A stretch of 64,000 nucleotides of DNA from NCBI GenBank assembly GCA_002238725.1, contig MPMX01000004.1, positions 62,001 through 126,000 of the forward strand. Reading direction: 5' to 3'. Positions within the stretch are counted from its first letter, which is position 1. Each line of letters opens with the position of its first letter. The DNA comes from Rhodospirillaceae bacterium bin65. GTDB lineage: Bacteria; Pseudomonadota; Alphaproteobacteria; Bin65. Shown here in pieces: positions 1 to 8,133 of this stretch. The position numbers and the translations under genes are program-made. Under the pieces are notes generated by a model. The model saw only the letters and a program-made list of their open reading frames with translations, ran no database searches and had not been told where the DNA came from.

Positions 1-121
1 GAAGCAGGGCCGGATCGTTCTCGATGGTCTCGAACACATCGTGCACGACCTCCTCGGTGTGCTGTGGAGGCAGGCGGTCGAGTGCGGCTTCGACGAGTTC
101 CTCGATGGACGACTTGGGCAT
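1..121 (-). CDS. Small protein, C-terminus off the window edge
   Basis: A minus-strand reading frame starts at ATG 121 and is still open at the left edge; it begins MPKSSIEELVEAALDRLPPQ. An AGAGGA ribosome-binding site lies eight bases upstream of the ATG, which supports this start. The visible 40 residues are acidic, predicted helical, and have no motif I recognise. No function is proposed. The gene points away from the HEPN-like gene and is separated from it by about 430 bases. Confidence 0.5.
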   Translation of the reverse strand, partial: MPKSSIEELVEAALDRLPPQHTEEVVHDVFETIENDPALL

Positions 122-554
122 GGCATATCCTCTCGAAATGCGCTGTCAGGGCGCCCGCCTATAGGGCGGACGGCACCGACGTCCCTCGCCGATGCCTCCA
201 TATATTCCGTTGAACCGAAAAATCGGTGAAGCGCGGGGGCGATTTAGTTCGCGATTGCGGTGTTGCGCCGCAGTCTGACGGCCGCGTCAGCGATCGAAAT
301 ACGGTTCCCAACGGTCCCCGAGGGGCGCGGGGAAGAGCGCGAACCGGCTGAGGCAGCGGCCAGTTAGCTCCTAAATTCGCTCGGCCGACGAGTGGAAAAG
401 TCGACCGGAGGGGTGCATGGAGACGGCAAATCGGCCCGGCAGACGGGCGAGTCGCCCGGATCGTGGATCGCCAAACCGACCGGAGCAAAAGTCGAAACTC
501 TCTTTGTCGGCAGCGGGTGGGCGCCGCGTTCATGCAGGCCATGGCCGCGAAGGC
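122..554. other. Intergenic stretch, no gene seen
   Basis: I see no convincing gene in these 433 bases; the open frames read as arginine/proline-rich shadow translations. The 18-base string GACGGCAAATCGGCCCGG at 422-439 recurs exactly at 1272-1289 on the same strand. It may be part of a dispersed repeat shared with the non-coding stretch beyond the HEPN-like gene. Confidence 0.4.
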
Positions 555-1046
555 CTACCCCTGAAGGCGGCGCTCCGGAGGCATCTCGACGATATATTCG
601 TCGACGATAGCCTTGAGGGCTGCCTTGAGGACACCTGTTTCAACAAACAGGGCATCGTGTTCATGCGCGTATCTCCACTGCGTGAAGATATCCTTGTTCT
701 GGCGCAATGCGTTTCTTATGCCCGGATAGATCGGCCAATCCGGAATGGGGCCTGGAACTTCCGGCATCTTGTCTTCAAGGCGCCTCCGCGTGTTCTCTCC
801 CAGGCCATCGAACAGCTCCAGAAGATCGTGAGTCTTGAATGGGGTCTCCTTGCCTTCACTGCGGTGCCATGCCTTCAAACCGATCTCGACGGCGAGGGAC
901 AATAGAACCGGGACCGCTATGGACGTTCCCTCACGCCATACACCGTCCCTCTGTTCAGCATCGAGATGTTCAACAAGCCGCCCGAGTTCGTGTGCCCGGG
1001 CCATCATGAGAAGGGGATTGTTCTTCCAGAAGCTGTCCCGTGTCAT
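555..1046 (-). CDS. HEPN-like helical protein, 163 aa
   Basis: Starts at ATG 1046 with a strong GGAGG five bases upstream. The protein is all-helical in appearance. A first helix pair carries VEIGLKAWHRSEGKETPFKT followed by HDLLELFDGL. A later segment, FTQWRYAHEHD, is followed by a helix running to the C-terminus. The buried SLAVEIGLKA..HDL helix and the terminal arginine/histidine motif resemble HEPN-fold proteins, which include toxins and abortive-infection RNases. I cannot see a full canonical R-x4-6-H motif, so catalytic activity is uncertain. No antitoxin-like partner (MNT nucleotidyltransferase) is adjacent. It stands alone in accessory DNA beside repeat-rich non-coding sequence. Confidence 0.6.
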   Translation of the reverse strand: MTRDSFWKNNPLLMMARAHELGRLVEHLDAEQRDGVWREGTSIAVPVLLSLAVEIGLKAWHRSEGKETPFKTHDLLELFDGLGENTRRRLEDKMPEVPGPIPDWPIYPGIRNALRQNKDIFTQWRYAHEHDALFVETGVLKAALKAIVDEYIVEMPPERRLQG

Positions 1047-2019
1047 TCAGCCCTCCGCGCTGACGTCACTTCCACCTGTTCGAGCACTGTCGGCATCGCC
1101 CCCTGCTGACCTGGCAGGGGCGAATATGCCACCAACTCCGAACGGTTCTGGCGGTGCGCGGGGGACCTTTGCAAGAGCGCGATGCGCCTGCAGCGAAGGA
1201 GAGCGCCGACCGGAAATCTGTCGACACGGGGCAACTGCCGGACGCAAATCGAGGCCGGATCGATGCCCGGCGACGGCAAATCGGCCCGGAAAACGCGATG
1301 ACCTCGCATTGCGCGCGTGTATCGGTCCGTGTTTATGCCGTGTTCGGGCGTATGCCGGCCGTGTATCGGTGGGGGACATGCGGGGTCCTGCGGGGTCAGG
1401 GCGATGACGATTCGCGTGTATCGGTGTGATACACGCTCGCTCCAACATTCTCGTGACCCCGTTTGACCGCGGAAGTCCCCAATAGGGCACGTCATGGGGC
1501 CCCATGGCACACCTGCATCAGCGATGCGTGGGGTGTGAGACCCAAGGCCGCTCCAGGCGGTCAAACAGGCGATTCGAGCTGTACGGGAGATCGGAGAATC
1601 GACGCCGGTGCACCCGGCGGACCGGAGCCGCCGCGGCGAGTGAGCGGGCGACTGGGCCGACAGGAGCGAGGGCAGCCCCGGATCGCGGTCCGGGACAGGC
1701 TCTACGAGACACCGTGCCGAGCGGGTCGGCGGAAGCGCCGGCACTTGGCTCGGCAGTCGTGTCGGCGGTTGTGCATCGGGCAGTGTGCCGAGATCGGCAC
1801 GGTGGGCGATGCACTCAGTGGAAATGGCCCTGGCCGCCGTCGAAAAGCGGCAGATCTTCGATTCGAATTGTGGTAGAGAGCTAGACTTGGATGTCTGGAG
1901 AGGAGTCGCGGCTCCGGTAATCCCGTTGTCAGGAACCTGCCGCAGTACCATAACTCGTTCGGGCTGCGTCGCTACGCCTGAGACGGCACAGCGGCCCTGC
2001 GGCCTGCCGTTCCAGCTAT
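1047..2019. other. 970-base non-coding stretch with repeats
   Basis: No gene is supported; frames of up to 302 codons here read as low-complexity shadows with no motif and no good ribosome-binding site. The stretch holds three copies of the string GTGTATCGGT, one of them within a perfect palindrome at 1414-1436. A segment at about 1575-1675 is an approximate copy of 9018-9118 in the mobile-element region. Confidence 0.5.
1414..1436. promoter_or_regulatory. 9-bp perfect inverted repeat with two upstream half-sites
   Basis: GCGTGTATC and GATACACGC flank a five-base spacer. The half-site GTGTATCGGT also occurs at 1317-1326 and 1361-1370 in the same orientation. The symmetry and repeated half-sites suggest a regulator operator or a hairpin. 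There is no T-tract, so a terminator is less likely. No gene start lies close enough to assign a target. Confidence 0.35.
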
Positions 2020-5000
2020 TCAGAACCGGGCCGCCAGCTGAAAGCCGACGCGGTGCTCCGGCTCCGCGGCGCCTTTTGCGCTGTCACGGCGGGTCGCCAC
2101 GAGTTCGAGCGCCAGCTTGTTCCGGCCGCTCTGAACCGGGCCGAGGCGGTAGCCGAGGCTGTATTCGCGGTGGGCGTGCGAGAGAGCAAACCCCAGTTCC
2201 AGCGTCGAGGTGAAGCGGTCGCCGAAGGCGGGGAAGCCATAGCCGAACCGGATATCCAGGCGTTGCTCCCCCCGGCGATTGCCGCTCGCCGCCAGCCCAG
2301 CCAGGGTCTCGCGCCCGAGCAGCGCATCCATGCCGCCGCTCGACGCCTCGCCCAGGCTCTGGCTGAGCGTGAGCTTCGGGCCGCGGCCTCTAGACGGGTC
2401 CGGATGCCAGACCAGCGAGGCGGCGAGGCCCACGTCCCGGAAGCGGCGCGCCTCGTGGGTGAGCAGTCCGCGCGCGCTCATCTCTGCAGAGACCCCACTC
2501 TGCAAATGCGACCAGGCGAGGCCCGCGCCGAGATCGGCTCCGAAGCCGGTTTCGGCGTCGCCGCCGTCATGGCGCAGGCCGATCTCGGCGCGCGGTGTCA
2601 GCGCGCCGCCGCCGAACGCGATGCCCCGCCAGGCGCCCTCCAATCCGAGGCGGAGCCGGGTCGCACTGGCTTCAGCCGCCGCGAGGCTGCCGCTGCTCCC
2701 GCGCGCTGCCGCCGATCTCGTGTTTACCGCCATGGCGTCGGCGGCCAACGCCAACTCGAAGCCGCCGCCAGCAGGCGCCCGGACAGCCACCCCGCGCACA
2801 CCGGCCGCGGCCATCGTGAGCTCAATGTCGGTCCCGATCGGCTCGTCGTCCTTCGGCTTGAGCGTGAGGTCGCCGACGCCGTAGCCCGCCATCCCCCAAA
2901 GCGTCAGCCGCGGGGACAGGCGGTAGCGACCGTAGGGGAAGATTCCGGTCAGGCTCGACGATATCGCGCCTTCCTCAACGCCCCGGTAGCTGCCTTGGCC
3001 CCTCGAGTGCGACAGCAGCAGCCCGGCAATCCAGGGGCCGCGCCTCCAGTCCGCGCCCATCATCAGGCTGCCGACCTCACCGTCGAGCGCGAAGTCGCCT
3101 TCTTGCGTACGGTCCCGCGCGCTGAAGCGCGTCAGCGCACCGAGGCCGCAGAGCGAAACAGTGCCGCCGACGGCGGCAGGCGCCTCAGCGGTCAGGGCAA
3201 GGGAAGTTCCGGTCAGCAGATCCCGCAGCGTCACTGCGTGTGCGCTGTAGCCCGGTCGCGCGAAGTCCGCAGCGCCGGCGTCGCGGCCGCTGTCAGGGCC
3301 GCTGTCAGGGCCGCCGTCCCGGCCGGCGTGGGGCCATTTCGAAAAAGCCGCGAGAGGGGCTGCCGCAACGGCCTGCGGCGCCTTCGCCGGCACGGCCCGG
3401 CCGGCCTCTCCGGACCCCCCGGAAATCGCGTGGCCGGCGAGCGTGGCCGCCAAGCCGGCTTTTGGCGGCGCCCGCAGACAGGCCTCGACTCCATGGATCG
3501 CGTGCTCGGCCACCGTTCGCCCGAACCGCGCCAGCCACGCCCGCCTTATGCGGTCGTCGGCGCTCGCTGTCGGTGGGCGCCACGTCCCGGGGTCCGACCA
3601 TTCGCTCGGCGTTTCCCCGTTGAGCGCCCGAACCCGCACCTGATACTTCGACCCCGCGCTCAGCGACCCGATCTTCGTGTCGGTGCGCGTGCCGGCGTGC
3701 GGGTGGCCGCGCCACCTCCCGGTCGTTCCGTGCCGGTACTGCACATCGTAGCCGACGATTGGCGGGCCGCCGTTCCGGCCCGGCGCCTTCCACCGGACAT
3801 CGAGGATCAATGTCGAGTCCCGCGCCGCGCTTACCGAGGGAGCGTCGATCAGTGGCGCGTCCGGTTTAGCAGGGCGCTCGTCCACGTCCGTGATGTTGAT
3901 CGTCACCGCAACGCTCGCTGCGGCCTCGGCGGTATCTCTCACCCTGACCGTCAACGGATACGACGCCTTCGTCTCGTAGTCGTAAGCAATGCCCTCGCGG
4001 GTCCTGATCTGGCCCGAGGACGAATCGATAGCGAACGAGGCTGCGCCCGCGCCCTCGAGCGTATAGGTCAGCGCGTCGCTGTCCGGGTCGGTCGCCGCCA
4101 CCGGCTCGCCCAGGTTCACGTTCCCGGGTGAGTTCTCGGCCACGTCGCGGGTCTGCGAACGGTGCTGGAAGGCCGGCGCGCCGTTCGCCGGGCTGTTGGT
4201 GGTGCCTGTCCCGGGGTCCGACCATTCGCTCGGGGTCTCTCCGTTGAGCGCGCGGACCCGCACGCGATACGTCGTCCCAGCGCTCAGCGACCCGATCGTC
4301 GTGTCGGTGCGCGTGCCGGCGTGAGGACGGTTGCGCCACGGCCCGGTCGTTTCCAGCCGGTACTGCACATCGTAGCCGACGATCGGCGGGCCGCCGTTCC
4401 GGCCCGGCACCCTCCAGTCGACATCGAGGCCCGTCGTCGACCCCGCGATTGCGCTCACCAAAGGGGCATCCGGCTTGGTGGGTTGCTCGTCCACGTCCGT
4501 GACGAAGATGGTCACGTCGATGGTGTCGTAACCGCCGTTGGCGTCGTCTGCCCTGACGGTCACGAAATGGGCGGACGCGGTTTCATGGTCGTAGATGGCC
4601 CCCGCCTTCGTCCGGATCTGGCCGGAATCGATGACGAAGTTGTCCTTGTCCGGCCCGTCGAGCGAGTAGGTCAGCGCGGCGGGGACCTCCGTGCCTTCGC
4701 CCGTTTGCACCGGGTGGCCCACGTCGACGCCCGGAGGCGAGTTTTCCGGTACACTGCGTGTCGTTGCCGTGGCGTCGAAAAACGGCATCTCCCGCGGAGT
4801 CTTGTCTTCGAGCTTGTCGCCGTCCGGTTTGCCGTCGTCAGCCTGGTCGCTGTCGATATCCCCGACCGTGCCGGTGTCCACGCAGGTCACGGTCTCGTCG
4901 TTGCCGGCGTCGTCCCGGAAGTCGATCAGGACCCTGAGACGCTTGCCGACGTCGGCGGCGACCGGGACATAGGTCGGCCGGCGCGCGCCCTCGATCTCGA

Positions 5001-5862
5001 CCGGGTCGGACGCATCGTCGGCGCCGAGCCGGATCCACCGGTATTCCCAGTCCGGCGCGGTCAGCCCGTCGGCATCGCGGATGGCACTCGTCGGCGCCGT
5101 CAGCGTCTCGCCGACCCTCGGCGTCCCGGAAATGGCCTGCGTGCAGGCCGCCGGGCTGTTCTGCACGGTGCCGTTGACCCGAATCTGCAGCGAGTCGTGG
5201 CTTCCCAGCCACGCCCAGGAACTGAAAATGCCTCCCTTGAACCCCCACTGGATGCCCCAGCCGGACGCGGCGCCGGCGTCTGTCCCCAGTCTGGAGTTGG
5301 TATGATACCAGCGGGGTCCGCCGGTAGTGTGGGCGCCGCTGTATTCCACAACCAGCCAATAGACCGCGGCCGGATCCAGCCTGGCGCCGGCCGGAGCGGT
5401 GAATTTGTTCCGGCCCGCGTCGACCGAGGGGGGATTGGTCAGGGTATAGAGGACGGTGGAGCTCGGCGAACCGACCCCGGTCTGGTGCGTGTTGTCTCCG
5501 ACCGAATCGGCCGCGGAATCGTCCTGGCGGACCGTGACGGTGAGCGTGCCGGTACCGGTTACGCCGGAGTGGAGTTTCAGATCGACGCTGTCGAGGATGT
5601 AGCCGGCCGCCGCCGGGCCGGTGCCGAAGGCCTGGGCGTGCGGCCGGGCGTTCCACACCTCCTGGCTCACTCCCGATTTCTTGCCGATGTTGGCGACCAG
5701 GGCGGTGACGGTCCCGGTTCCAGCCCAGGCAGGCGGGATGGAGAGCGCGAAGGCGGCCGAAACGAAGGCCGGGACGATACCGGACCGGACGCCGAACCCG
5801 CTCCGGACTCGGGCGGTCCATGCCGGGCGGCGGCGATGACTAGCGTTACGCAGATTGTCTAT
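2020..5862 (-). CDS. Giant surface protein with cadherin-like and Fn3 repeats and a C-terminal autotransporter-type barrel
   Basis: The first canonical start is GTG 5670 (1216 aa), but the frame stays open 64 codons further upstream to an AUA at 5862. The added segment has an arginine-rich n-region and a hydrophobic stretch ending in PPAWA, a classical signal peptide with cleavage near residue 47. It is missing from the GTG form. GGAGAG lies five bases before the AUA, and a sigma70-like promoter sits further upstream. In the 1280-aa form: an unassigned beta-rich domain (about 48-230), an Ig-like stretch, a cadherin-like repeat (about 355-455), Fn3 (460-555), a second cadherin-like repeat (560-665), Fn3 (665-765), a linker, then a barrel from about 930 ending in phenylalanine, as expected for BAM-inserted proteins. 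Likely exported adhesin or surface protein. The start may be a true AUA, a start-loss mutation or a sequencing error. Confidence 0.75.
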   Translation of the reverse strand: MDNLRNASHRRRPAWTARVRSGFGVRSGIVPAFVSAAFALSIPPAWAGTGTVTALVANIGKKSGVSQEVWNARPHAQAFGTGPAAAGYILDSVDLKLHSGVTGTGTLTVTVRQDDSAADSVGDNTHQTGVGSPSSTVLYTLTNPPSVDAGRNKFTAPAGARLDPAAVYWLVVEYSGAHTTGGPRWYHTNSRLGTDAGAASGWGIQWGFKGGIFSSWAWLGSHDSLQIRVNGTVQNSPAACTQAISGTPRVGETLTAPTSAIRDADGLTAPDWEYRWIRLGADDASDPVEIEGARRPTYVPVAADVGKRLRVLIDFRDDAGNDETVTCVDTGTVGDIDSDQADDGKPDGDKLEDKTPREMPFFDATATTRSVPENSPPGVDVGHPVQTGEGTEVPAALTYSLDGPDKDNFVIDSGQIRTKAGAIYDHETASAHFVTVRADDANGGYDTIDVTIFVTDVDEQPTKPDAPLVSAIAGSTTGLDVDWRVPGRNGGPPIVGYDVQYRLETTGPWRNRPHAGTRTDTTIGSLSAGTTYRVRVRALNGETPSEWSDPGTGTTNSPANGAPAFQHRSQTRDVAENSPGNVNLGEPVAATDPDSDALTYTLEGAGAASFAIDSSSGQIRTREGIAYDYETKASYPLTVRVRDTAEAAASVAVTINITDVDERPAKPDAPLIDAPSVSAARDSTLILDVRWKAPGRNGGPPIVGYDVQYRHGTTGRWRGHPHAGTRTDTKIGSLSAGSKYQVRVRALNGETPSEWSDPGTWRPPTASADDRIRRAWLARFGRTVAEHAIHGVEACLRAPPKAGLAATLAGHAISGGSGEAGRAVPAKAPQAVAAAPLAAFSKWPHAGRDGGPDSGPDSGRDAGAADFARPGYSAHAVTLRDLLTGTSLALTAEAPAAVGGTVSLCGLGALTRFSARDRTQEGDFALDGEVGSLMMGADWRRGPWIAGLLLSHSRGQGSYRGVEEGAISSSLTGIFPYGRYRLSPRLTLWGMAGYGVGDLTLKPKDDEPIGTDIELTMAAAGVRGVAVRAPAGGGFELALAADAMAVNTRSAAARGSSGSLAAAEASATRLRLGLEGAWRGIAFGGGALTPRAEIGLRHDGGDAETGFGADLGAGLAWSHLQSGVSAEMSARGLLTHEARRFRDVGLAASLVWHPDPSRGRGPKLTLSQSLGEASSGGMDALLGRETLAGLAASGNRRGEQRLDIRFGYGFPAFGDRFTSTLELGFALSHAHREYSLGYRLGPVQSGRNKLALELVATRRDSAKGAAEPEHRVGFQLAARF
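3588..3905 (-). repeat. Fn3-domain DNA repeat, copy 1
   Basis: This part of the surface-protein gene is closely similar to 4211-4516. Both encode GGPPIVGYDVQYR, GTRTDT.IGSLSAG and ALNGETPSEWSDPGT, and both join a TDVDE.P.KPDAPL linker to the preceding cadherin-like unit. The near-identity at DNA level indicates recent internal duplication or gene conversion, and domain copy number may vary between strains. Confidence 0.8.
4211..4516 (-). repeat. Fn3-domain DNA repeat, copy 2
   Basis: Partner of 3588-3905, in the same orientation and about 620 bases away. Each unit comprises an Fn3 domain plus the start of the preceding cadherin-like unit. It is a likely site of slippage or assembly collapse. 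Confidence 0.8.
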
Positions 5863-5867
5863 CTTCG

Positions 5868-5953
5868 CTCTCCGGTGGTTGTGTGCACGGAATTACATGC
5901 TATTCAACGGGATGGAGAGCGGTTAATTATAGTGGCGAAAAGCTGTCCCTCAA
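5868..5953 (-). promoter_or_regulatory. Sigma70-like promoter and SD for the surface-protein gene
   Basis: On the minus strand, TTGAGG (5948-5953) and TATAAT (5926-5931) are separated by 16 bases, a near-consensus housekeeping promoter in otherwise GC-rich DNA. Transcription would start near 5919. GGAGAG at 5868-5873 is five bases from the AUA at 5862. Everything for translation from 5862 is present except a canonical start codon. Confidence 0.65.
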
Positions 5954-6564
5954 TTGCCAGAAATTGGCGTTTCCGGTACAGTTATTCAGCGTGCTATGAC
6001 AAACTATTTGCGTATTTCTCACAATATAAGAATCAGGAGGTCCAAGCCGCGCTCCTTACGCATCTACGCTGCGAAGACAGCGACCTCGCCAACATGGGCG
6101 TGTCGCGTTGCATTGGGCTCTTTCAGGATGTCGAGGAAGCGCAGCCATCGCGCGGCATGGCCGAATAATCACTGACATGCATCTGGATCGGCGGGTCGGC
6201 TGCATCGACGCCGGCCGGGCAGCGACCATCGCTCCGCCGGAGCCTCGATCTGGATCGCGGTAACGCGCTCGCCGCCGCGCAATTCGAGAAAATGAACGAG
6301 GTTAAGCTAATGAATAAGCGATGAGACTCATGTCCAAGGCCTTCGGGAGTGATATCGCGGAAGCCGGATTCGCGAAAGGAAACCTGCCGACAACAACGTG
6401 ATCGCATCGCTTCGCTCCGGGGTGGTTACTTTAGGTGACATTGGCCGGCTAACCGCGACCTGCTGGCGCGCGAACTGAAGGCGGCGGCGGCGTGCATCGG
6501 AGCGCCGGAATACGACCCGCTGGACGGCGAACCGCCCGAGGGGGCAAGGTCCGGGCACTAGGTC
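5954..6564. other. Intergenic, AT-richer, possible gene fragment
   Basis: 5954-6170 is distinctly AT-richer than its surroundings. At 6439-6561 on the plus strand, a frame free of stops reads HWPANRDLLARELKAAAACI and continues to a TAG. It has coding-like composition but no start, so it may be the tail of a lost gene. Nothing else is recognisable. Confidence 0.3.
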
Positions 6565-7308
6565 TCATAGCAGGCCCTCGCGCAGGGCCCGGACGGCGGC
6601 GTGGTGCTTGTTGGCGCAGTCCAGCTTGCGCGCGGCGCTGGACGCGTGCCGGTTCACCGTGTGGGCGGACAGGCCGAGCACCGCCGCGATCTGGGCGGCC
6701 GTGCGGCCCTCGAGGGTCCAGGACAGGCATTCGCGTTCCCGCACCGTGAGGACGGCGGCGGGGCGGCCGTAGTTCGCGCCGCCGCTTTGCCGGGCGCCCG
6801 CCCGGCCGAGCAGGAAGTCGTGGGCGTCGAAGGCGGCGGCGAACAGCCGTTCGTGTTCGCCGCACCCCGCCACTCTGAGGCGCTTGGGATCGGCGGCGGC
6901 GACGCTGAGCACCCCGACTCCGCCGCGCGCACAGCGTACCGGGATCGCCAGGCCGCACAGCAGGCCGAAGGCGGTCATCTCCTCCAGGACCCGGCGCTGC
7001 GGCTTGGCGAAGGCGCGCAGGAAACGGCCCCGGCCCCAGAAGAAGGGCCGGTGCGAACGCCGCGCCAGGTCGCAGACCGGGTCGAGCAGGCAATAGCGGC
7101 GCGCGGCGTAGCGCTCGGCCCATTCCCGGGGCCAGCTTGACAGGCCGCCGGGCTGGCAAAGGGCGGCAGGGTCGCCGGGGCGCCGGTGCAGGCCGAACGA
7201 ATAATGGTCGAGGCCCAGGCCTCCGACCAGGCGCCCCAGTCCGGCCGCAACCTCGGCGCGGCCGTCTTCCGGCCGGAAATAACGCTGCCTGAACCACGTA
7301 TTCGCCAT
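6565..7308 (-). CDS. LuxR-family acyl-homoserine-lactone-responsive regulator (no luxI partner seen)
   Basis: Encodes 247 aa. The N-terminal autoinducer-binding domain has W63, Y67, D76, P77, W91 and G119. Each is offset by exactly six from the conserved TraR ligand-pocket residues W57, Y61, D70, P71, W85 and G113. The C-terminal LuxR helix-turn-helix (about 187-245) reads LTVRERECLSW, then AAQIAAVLGLSAHTVNRH. So it should bind an acyl-homoserine lactone and act as a cytoplasmic transcription factor. No luxI-type synthase is in the window, so this is a LuxR solo here. A lux-box-like site lies about 40 bases upstream of its ATG, suggesting autoregulation. Confidence 0.88.
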   Translation of the reverse strand: MANTWFRQRYFRPEDGRAEVAAGLGRLVGGLGLDHYSFGLHRRPGDPAALCQPGGLSSWPREWAERYAARRYCLLDPVCDLARRSHRPFFWGRGRFLRAFAKPQRRVLEEMTAFGLLCGLAIPVRCARGGVGVLSVAAADPKRLRVAGCGEHERLFAAAFDAHDFLLGRAGARQSGGANYGRPAAVLTVRERECLSWTLEGRTAAQIAAVLGLSAHTVNRHASSAARKLDCANKHHAAVRALREGLL

Positions 7309-7339
7309 GTTGCCCGATTTCGACGGAGAAGAATCGACG

Positions 7340-7359
7340 ACCCGGTACTTTCAACAGGT
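7340..7359 (-). promoter_or_regulatory. lux-box-like 20-bp operator upstream of luxR
   Basis: On the minus strand the sequence is ACCTGT, eight bases, CCGGGT. The left half equals the classical lux-box half ACCTGT, and the right half matches ACAGGT at four of six positions. The total is exactly 20 bp and it is centred about 42 bases upstream of the luxR ATG. Confidence 0.5.
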
Positions 7360-7544
7360 TTTCGGCAAAAATGAACCGGAAAATTGCCTTGTTCCGGCAG
7401 GCGGAACAACTTTCGAATTCCGAGCCCGATAACTCTGCGCCACGATGCCTCAGGCGGCCATGAACCGTCCCGGAATGATCGTACGGTCTGGCATTGAGCG
7501 ATACGGGCCCGGTTTTCAGTTGGGTGGCGAGCTCGGTAGATTAT

Positions 7545-7600
7545 TGTGCATAATATGCAAACATATTGGCTTATTCGGTCAATACATGTGCAAAATATGC
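7545..7600. repeat. Direct-repeat pair TGTGCAWAATATGC
   Basis: TGTGCATAATATGC at 7545-7558 and TGTGCAAAATATGC at 7587-7600 differ at one base and are spaced 42 bases start to start, about four helical turns. They lie in an AT-rich patch inside GC-rich DNA, between the luxR upstream region and the next plus-strand reading frames. They look like paired regulator sites; the regulator is unknown. Confidence 0.4.
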
Positions 7601-7850
7601 TAGAATATGGCAATTGAGAGTCGGCGTTTCCCGACTATGATGAAGAGTTCTTCCGAACGGGAAACCGGTACGGGATTTCGTGCGAACGGACCGGAGAGCG
7701 AAGATAGAAAAACAACGAAAACGGTCGCGGTTAGAGCGGACCGCGAGCGCGTCGGCGGTGATCCTCGCCATGTTGGCGCTTCCAGCCTGGGCGGGCTGGC
7801 AACCGCATCCGCGCCAGCCGGCAATGCGGGCAAGAAACCGGCCTCGGGCG

Positions 7851-8133
7851 CTATGGGCGCTTCCGTCTGCCTGGCGGGTGGCGCTGTTGCCGTTCAGGGA
7901 GCGCACGCAGGGCCGGATCGACAGACGTTGCGCCATGAAGCCTGAGCGCTTCGAAATCGGAGGCCGGGACATCATCGGGCTGCAACGGTTCTTTCGGAAT
8001 CTCGGTGCTGAACCGCTCCGCGATGAAATCCAGTCCATTGAAACGAAACGCCCGGTCGAAGATGAAACGGTGATTGTAGTCGTAGCGACACGGTGAACCA
8101 GCTTCAGGAAACTCTCGCGCGCCAAAGGCTAAT
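7851..8133 (-). pseudogene. Possible coding remnant without a start
   Basis: This minus-strand frame is open for 94 codons and ends in TAG, with no ATG, GTG or TTG start. It includes CRYDYNHRFIFDRAFRFN and GLDFIAERFSTEIPKEPLQ, a protein-like mix of Y, F, I and D that is unusual for random frames in GC-rich DNA. It overlaps the start of the plus-strand gene at 8093. I do not recognise the family and consider it a weak call. Confidence 0.2.

Noticed and set aside
1043..1951. 302-codon minus-strand frame
   Set aside because: Low-complexity Ser/Arg/Pro sequence with no domain, covering a repeat-rich non-coding stretch.
2053..4131. Long plus-strand frame antisense to the surface protein
   Set aside because: Arginine/alanine-rich shadow translation with no motif; the minus strand encodes clear Fn3, cadherin-like and barrel domains.
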